From positions 1 to 64,000 of the forward strand of contig BLJB01000007.1 of NCBI GenBank assembly GCA_013423325.1: a stretch of 64,000 bases of DNA, read 5' to 3'. Positions within the stretch are counted from its first letter, which is position 1. Each line of letters starts with the position of its first letter. Below the pieces are notes generated by a model. It worked only from the letters and a program-made list of their open reading frames with translations, was not told the origin of the DNA and did no database searches. The position numbers and the translations under genes were made by a program. The stretch is from Usnea hakonensis (taxonomy: Eukaryota; Ascomycota; Lecanoromycetes; Lecanorales; Parmeliaceae). Below are positions 57,415 through 64,000 of this stretch, in pieces.

Positions 57415-59665
57415 CTAGCGCTCCTCGTGGGGCAGAAAAAGAGCCGATATCCAGACAAGCGGTTGACCTGCACCACCTTTGGCTTTTTCGCTAAGGTCCT
57501 TTTCTACCGTGCGGGTCAGCTACTGTCTGTCTGATAGTCTGCATGCAGCTTACCCCGCGACTTCACCATTTTCTTGAGTTCGGCCACAAAATCCAAACTT
57601 TGCTCGTCCGCTGCATTACGAACCTCCTCGGTCCAGTCCACCTCAAGAGGTATGGTCCCATGGCATATAGTATGGAAGTGTGCCATCAAGTTTTCTGCAG
57701 AATGCTCCCAACCATCAAGCATCTTTCGCTGACACTCGGTCTCAGGAGAAATTAGCGAATCGCCCATAAAATCGGATCGAAGCACATACCCTCTCTCGGT
57801 ACTGCTTAGTCTGGACGTCTTGATTCTGGTAGATGAATTCAAGATTGAAAAGAAGAACTTGAATGATGAGGAAGATTTTCAGCCACTGCTGGCGATCCCG
57901 CTTCACAATCATTGCTCTTAAGCTCGTCAAAACCTTCTTTCGCAGCACGGCCATTTTGCACATCCACAATTTATCGATTTGAGCGTCCAAGAGGGGTGGA
58001 ATTGGGATGCGCTTGTAGTAAGGGCAGTCAGGGTCTTCTTGCTGCGGTATCCCTAGCGTGTTTGCTCCGAACAAGTTGAAGCTCTTCGAAGCGAGCCGAG
58101 ACATGACGGAGATTTTGAGAGAATCTTTAAGAACCTCGCACTGGGATTCAGAGGTCAGTAAATGCTTCATTCAAAAGCTAAAAAGATTCGTACATTGTCT
58201 GCTTGCCGTATTGCTTCTTTTAAAGTACGCATGACGATCTCGTCTTGACCGATCCCAAGCTCATGTACAAGGGTGTCATACTGGGCATCTACCAGCCCAT
58301 CCATTTGCTTAGATGCTTCTCTGATCTGATGGTCTTTCATGGCGTAGGTAGGTAAGTAGATGTCAACCCTCATGACTCCTTTTGTCCAACTCTTGTTGTG
58401 GCGTACTCCTGGTAGCGGATTGTGCTGGCAACAAGTGATGTGCAAACGTGGTCGTGATTGAGGACTAGAAGACGGATCGGCGTTACCAACGTTGTACAGC
58501 CAGATGTCTACCTTGGAGTTCACCCATGTATCGATCCTAGGAAGTCCTTCCGGATAGCTCAAAAACCCTGTACAATCGATTAGTGGTGTTCACTCCTTGT
58601 GCTTGCCACAGATTTTATCCAGACTTACCTGTTCTATGGAGCTCTGCATCAACCAGACGCATTCGCAAACACGGCATCTTCCATATTCTTGGCGATGAAA
58701 TCGCCATACATCTAGGACAGACATCACCGAGTCCACACTACTGAAGTCAATACGGCACCATTTCCTGAAGATGATTGGACGCTCACAGGTTCATGATTAT
58801 ATAGGCATCGTAGGCAAGCTCCTCTCTTTCTGAGTTCACATGCAGTTTGCCGTTCCTCTTCAGTAAGAGACCGACGCTTTTTCCTCCCAACCTGTGTTTT
58901 CGGATCATACCTGTGACCTTTGACAGTAATAGGTGAATGGGAATTCCGGCTGCGAGGCTCTTTCTTCTCCGGTCTTGTCGATTTGTGTATTTCTTTTACC
59001 TTTGGAGAAACGTGACTGGTGCCTATTTCCGACGTACCTATGGAATGTTGCGGCTCATTTGGCTGGCCCTGCTCTTCCTGGAAACGTATAAGAAAGTCGA
59101 TATCTTCCTTATCGATGACGATCGGGTCTCGATGATACTCTATTCCCTGCAGAGGATCGAGGGGAACGAAACTGCTTTGATCTGCATAGGGAAGCATCGG
59201 AGGCGTTCGTCCGTCTGAAAGGCGAGATCGAGATTGCGTCTCTTGGGAGATATTGGAGTCAAGGGCTGCAGATTGTGACGAGGAAGGTGTGGTTATAACA
59301 TTTACTCCACTGGCAGAAGAAGCTTCAGAATCACCGAGACTTATTTGCGAAACCTCTTTCATTAGCACGTCCGAGTCTGATTGTGGCGTCAGCAAAAGTG
59401 GTAAGCTCGAACCATGATCTGAAGGCGGTGCTCTGGGCGAGTTCTCCGGAGCTGCGGACTCAGATCCTTCGCTCGCCGACGTCTGAGAGAGTTGTCCGGT
59501 CCAACTGTCGAAGAAGAAGGTCAAACCTCTGTCGTGCTCGTCTTCTGCAGGAATGCCTATGAGGGATCTCTCAGGATCTCCTCTAGGGCCGCTGGAGTAC
59601 TGCGGCCCGGAAGCTTGAGGGGTTAAGCTATGTCCTGCAACGCCCAGTCCGTTTGAGGCAGACAT
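57415..59665 (-). CDS. Zn2Cys6-type fungal regulator
   Basis: Six exons: 59665-58787, 58737-58629, 58567-58194, 58140-57790, 57728-57554 and 57503-57415, giving 658 residues; introns are 49, 61, 53, 61 and 50 nt. A long Ser/Pro/Gln-rich N terminus with basic patches (RYDPKTQVGRKKRRSLTEEE) leads to a cysteine cluster at 284, 287, 294, 300, 303 and 316: C-x2-C-x6-C-x5-C-x2-C-x12-C. This fits the binuclear zinc cluster except for the long last spacing. Intron 1 falls exactly between the second and third cysteine. The rest follows a well populated but unnamed fungal regulator-like family (LGANTLGI-type segment FNLFGANTLGIPQQEDPDCP, LLDAQIDKLWM, and a C-terminal LVWISALFLPHEER). A DNA-binding role is probable; target genes are unknown, the adjacent dioxygenase being one candidate. 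Confidence 0.85.
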
Positions 59666-62600
59666 GGCGAAGAAATCAGTCTCTCTGACTACGCGTGGGA
59701 AAACGTTGCTTTAAGATGGTCGTGTTCGTGCTGAAGAGTCTGACTTTATTAGGATCCTGACGAACAGTGTGTTAAGAGGACCGGTGAGTGCAAGGCTGTA
59801 TCAGTCTGACTAAGCCATTAACGGATTAGAGCTTATTCGCTTTTGCACGGCCTCAACCAGCCTGCAAGGCAGACTCAGTACCTGGTACTGCGCTCAAATC
59901 AGCCTATCGAATACACCTTGATGATACAGTCGAAGCTAACACTGCCGCTGCTTGCGGTTCGACTCAGCCGTAATACTTGAGGCGAGGTATTCTGGATTTT
60001 AACACCTCACTGAATTGGGGCGTACTCGCTGAGTAACTCACTATGCGGTCTGGTAGTCAGTATAGTCGAATCTCGGTAATGTTGTGTTATGTACTATGAT
60101 AATTCTCTTACTGGTGCGCATGCTTTCAGTGGCGATTTACCCTCAAGCCAAAGGAGAAACCCTCAAACCACACAACATTTATTCCGAAAAGAGAAGCTAT
60201 CATTACAGTCAAACTCGTATGAAGTGGTTTTGAAGTGTGGTAATAAAAATTTGCAGACATGAAGAGTGTCAATGAGTATCGAAGGCATCCACGATAGAGC
60301 AATCGCTCGTTTGTGAGCTACTAATTATCGCTTCATCGAGGGCGTTTTGCAACAACTCAATAGACGCCCAATTAGGGTTTTTGGCCGCTCTCACATTCCA
60401 GTCGTTTAGAGCAGAAGACCACGAGTCCTCCAGCGCTTGTGAACCCGACGGCCAGACCTTTTGCCAAGCGTGACGTGACTGGGATGTGTTTAGGTGGCGA
60501 GATTGGAGTTGTACGATTCAACCGGAGGCAGCGATACTATACACGACCGGTGACAACAACAGTGTTTCTTGTTCCCTTTTCCTGAAGTATAAAATGCGTA
60601 GATGCCCCGTAGACGAGGGACAATTACAATTCACACGTCCTACGTTCCAAAATCGTGGTCACCGACGCACCCGTTGACATAAATCTTCCTTAACATTGGG
60701 AGACAATCGAGTAAGAGCATCAATATGTCTTCCAAAAACACGTCGCATCTGTACCCTTCGTATGGAAGCTCGACGAAGCATAAGAGTACGCTCTCCAACG
60801 ACGCATCCAGATCAAACTCTTCGAATAGCTCTCAAAGATTTTCAGATGCCCTGAAAAGACGTACGGTGCAATCTCGACCACAGAAAAGAGCTCTCGAATC
60901 TAATTGGTTTTGTCATTAGTCCCAAAGCATAGTCCGTTACAAGGGCATCGCGATTCGAAGCCAAAAGACGACCCTTGGAGCCAATATACAACGGGAAGTT
61001 CGGGCACATCTGCCGCCCAGCGGAATCATAGACTATGAGAATTTGGCCTCCAGATTCGTAAGAACCCCAAAAGAATCCGCGGTATGTAGATGACTGATAT
61101 GCACTGCCAGATGCTGCGATCAAGTAGATCTAAGAAAACTATCGGAAAGGCGTAGGGTTTGGTGCGCAAGCTACTGGGAATAGCGTACTGACAGTGGTGG
61201 CAAAGCGAGTGATTGGTGGCCTCCATTCAGAATTGGCTTTAGCGATTAGCTAGTAAGGTGCACAGTGTCCTTCGAGACTAAATGAGAACTCAAATTCTAT
61301 GGAAAAATGCCTCACTGAGACCTTGCTTTGATGCGGTGATGTGAGTGTAAACCCGCGTTAATTCATGAATTCGTCCCTGATAGGTATCTAAGCCACAGTG
61401 GGTAAACCGCAGCCTACACGCTATAGCACCCCCTTTGCTTAAACTTTGAAAGCTCGGAGATGCTCGGGTTCATAGCTTAACAGATGACTTTGTCAAAAGA
61501 AAAATATGGCGCGCGAACCGTGTGAGGCGCATTGGCACCGTAAGCGGGGTCGTCCAAGTCTTGCTCATAGCCCGAAGCACGGCCATCAGAGGTTTAGTGC
61601 CTCAAAGGAACTCATACTTCCATTAACGCAGCACGCCCGAGTCCTTGACGGTGGAAATCTCTCATGCACGGTTCGTACTTTCTTGCCAATCGCGTGGATG
61701 CCTGGTGACAGCAGCGAGGCTTGCGGGGGAGTGAGGCTTAGACGCAAAGTGTCCGTCCGCTTCACAGTGCGACGGTTGCCGGCTACTGCCACTCGGCCCC
61801 GTGTCTCATCATCCAAAACCCAAAAGCGATTTCTGCAAAGTGATGGCTAGGTCTAGAGGTAAGAGATGATGCCATGAGAAAATAGGTATCAGTGACCTCT
61901 TGAGGAGATTGTAAGAGTGCAGGGATCAGGTCCAGGTCATCCTCAACCAGTATTCAGGCGGCAACAACGACCTTCCTACTACAGGTACGCCAAGTCGAAC
62001 GACCGGCAGGCAATGGTTTAGAGATGGAGAGACCTTCAGAAGACATGGTAGGTGTAGTCCGGCGAGGACATCCACCATCTTGATGAGCGTTATCATTTGC
62101 TGAAAACAGTCGTCGTTTAGGGGCAAGAGCAAGAAGCAACCCCAGCACTCCTCCGATATGTCCGGTGTCCCATGGGTTCGTTACCAAAGTACAAGTAAAG
62201 CCTGTGATGCCGTGCCCACATCGACGGTGTGCCAATGACCATTGCAGTTGAAAGACGGTAAGAGGTCATCAACAAGAAGCCCTTCGGTCCTGCGCCTTCA
62301 AGGTCTTCGTCCTCGATCACCAAAGACTGGCATCGCGTTGATGTAGGAGTGATCATGAAGCAACCACGCTCCAAGAACGAAGTCGTGACACTAGATCCCA
62401 AACCCTGGCCAGGGACCGGTATAGCTTCCAGCAGTGATGAGACCGCTCAATCCAAGCTCTCTGTTTCTCGTTCAGTCGCGACAAGTCATCGAGAGACGCG
62501 GCCTTGGTGTGATTGCGCATGACGATAGCTATGCTTGGACGAATGACTCTAGAAAGCTTTTGGTACGCCGACCTTTGACATATCAGTACTTGCATCTCGA

Positions 62601-64000
62601 AATAGAATGAAGGAAAAATTACCATGCTAGAGGCCCTCCAATGGAACTGAAGACTCTTTTACAGCACCTATTCAAAGTTCTGTGGAAAGCCTTGAGACCT
62701 ATGCGGCGCACATTTTTCACCCCAGCATCCTTTGATTCCTGCAACATGGCTAAGGGCGCTGAGAATTTTTCCAAGGAGAGAAAAGTGGAAGATAGTGGAT
62801 GGCTCTTGCAAGATGATCCTCGGGCAGGACTTGCAGTCACTTTCGCAAAAGTTTTGAGGAGAGACCTGAGAAAAATCCTTTGGCGAAGGCGGTTAGCCTT
62901 GGAAATGTAGGCCGGAGAAGCTCGGGGATCTTCATTATCGAAGCACAATCGGGGTAGAGGCTCTTTGCTTCTGCTAAGCCAGTCACACGGCGCGAACATA
63001 TTGATGGTCCGCGATTGCGACAATCACAATGCGTTATAGTATGCATGGTTGGACAAAAGCAGACGAGCGTGCTGCGAAGCTATCGAATGCATGCGTCGAT
63101 CATATGATAACCCCCCACATACTGCAAGCCACTCGAGCCGCTGAAGGCCCAGACCAACATCGAAGCCGAGCGTTCCGGTTCTTTTCCTCTCATGAACAGT
63201 AAATGAAGATATCATTGACCATCAGACGGCAATTCTTAAGTCTCACAACTGGCCGAATAGAGGGTTAGGAAAAGCACAGAATGAGGACATGGTAACAAAG
63301 ATCACATCCATTCTCACCCGCTGCTGGCGTACTCAACTCGGACGAGCCACCATCACCGCAACAGGAAAAATTTGCTGCTACATAGAAGTCTCAGTGAGCG
63401 CCATACACTGGTCCCAATTGTCTTTACTCTTTCCGGGCTCTTGCAGAAGGCGGGGTCGCCAGTGAGAAGCTTGGCTTGCAAGCAGCAATCCTAGGCTATC
63501 ACGGAGTAGATCTGATGCCGATTACGAATCATGCCGTCGAATTCGCGTTCTTCGGGCACGTCACCTGCAGAAGCCAATGGAATCTGGAGAATTTCTGGAC
63601 TCGCTGAGGCTCGATATGCCCCTGCCCACTGGTCACGGCTTGCAAGGGAGCCGAAAAGCCTTTACCGGTATGAAGAATATGATCCTGTAAGGTCTCAATT
63701 GATACCATACACGTGTTTGCAACAAGTTATTATTTCGGTAGTACTTGCCTGTCTCGGCAGCCGGAGGAACTAATACTCCTAGCGTTCGCTTTCAACTACC
63801 ATATGGAAGGTACAATAGCTAGGGTTTGAAGACTTCAACTTCAATGAAAGAATGCAATAAACAACGTCGCAAGCTCGATACAGGTACCGCTGAGCTAGCC
63901 TGTTTATTATATGAACGTGCATGAATCTTGTTCGTAACGTCAGGACTGCGCGCTTCCGCGGGATCAATTCAAGGTGGAATAAGACCTACCTTATGGTCTT
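59666..64000. other. Intergenic, no confident gene
   Basis: A minus open stretch near 61136-60842 (SAYQSSTYRGFFWGSYESGG followed by QILIVYDSAGRQMCPNFPLY) is protein-like and preceded by a TTTTCTTAG acceptor, but I could not find a convincing first exon. Minus frames at 62619-63046 and 62353-62625 and a plus frame at 61506-61850 are open but unrecognised. Nothing else is supported. Confidence 0.4.

Noticed and set aside
61506..61850. Possible structured RNA or coding frame with GC-rich content
   Set aside because: I checked for rRNA, tRNA and group I/II intron core motifs by eye and found none, and the frame has no family resemblance.

Overview
The window reads as nuclear DNA of a filamentous ascomycete (Pezizomycotina). 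Genes are monocistronic and split by short introns (about 48-115 nt, GT-AG with CTRAY-like branch sites). The recognisable families are fungal ones: a heme-thiolate peroxidase, a fungal rhodopsin-domain membrane protein, a DUF6594 membrane protein, a fungal ubiquitin-like-domain protein and a Zn2Cys6-type protein. Gene density is low, and long stretches hold only low-complexity tracts or undecayed-looking but unsupported reading frames. There is no rRNA, no convincing tRNA, no CRISPR and no intact transposon. All exon structures were assembled by eye from splice signals, frame continuity and family resemblance.

Left part (1-24 kb): a dispersed repeat copy at 781-915; a secreted family-2 peroxidase/peroxygenase (3654-5044, 3 exons); a G-rich tract with two unresolved bases; a secreted nine-cysteine protein on the minus strand (6630-7576); a conserved fungal protein of DUF6914 type (10336-11070); a seven-helix rhodopsin-domain protein (13355-14911, minus, 6 exons); an Fe(II)/2-oxoglutarate oxygenase of the prolyl-4-hydroxylase type (18495-20298, 3 exons); and a zinc-knuckle-like small protein (22849-23472, minus).

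Middle part (24-41 kb): largely empty, apart from an unusual 348-residue protein (27733-28862). It has a duplicated motif near its N terminus and a RAMA-like C-terminal region, and lies just downstream of a tandem duplication that copied its start codon. Other genes here are a weak membrane-protein candidate, an acidic/basic hypothetical protein, a GNAT acetyltransferase (36902-37327) and a large secreted cysteine-containing protein (38623-40393).

Right part (42-60 kb): a run of fungus-specific genes. It holds a DUF7580-like protein and a zinc-ribbon protein transcribed divergently, a small basic protein with an internal repeat (46503-47099), a ubiquitin-like-domain protein with coiled coil and zinc-ribbon-like cysteines (48372-50249), a DUF6594 membrane protein (51200-52275), a small protein with three 17-residue repeats (53971-54324), a TauD-type dioxygenase (55440-56938) and, directly upstream of it on the same strand, a Zn2Cys6-type regulator (57415-59665). 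The combination resembles accessory regions that hold fungal self/non-self or signalling genes; this is inference only. The last 4 kb has no gene I can support.
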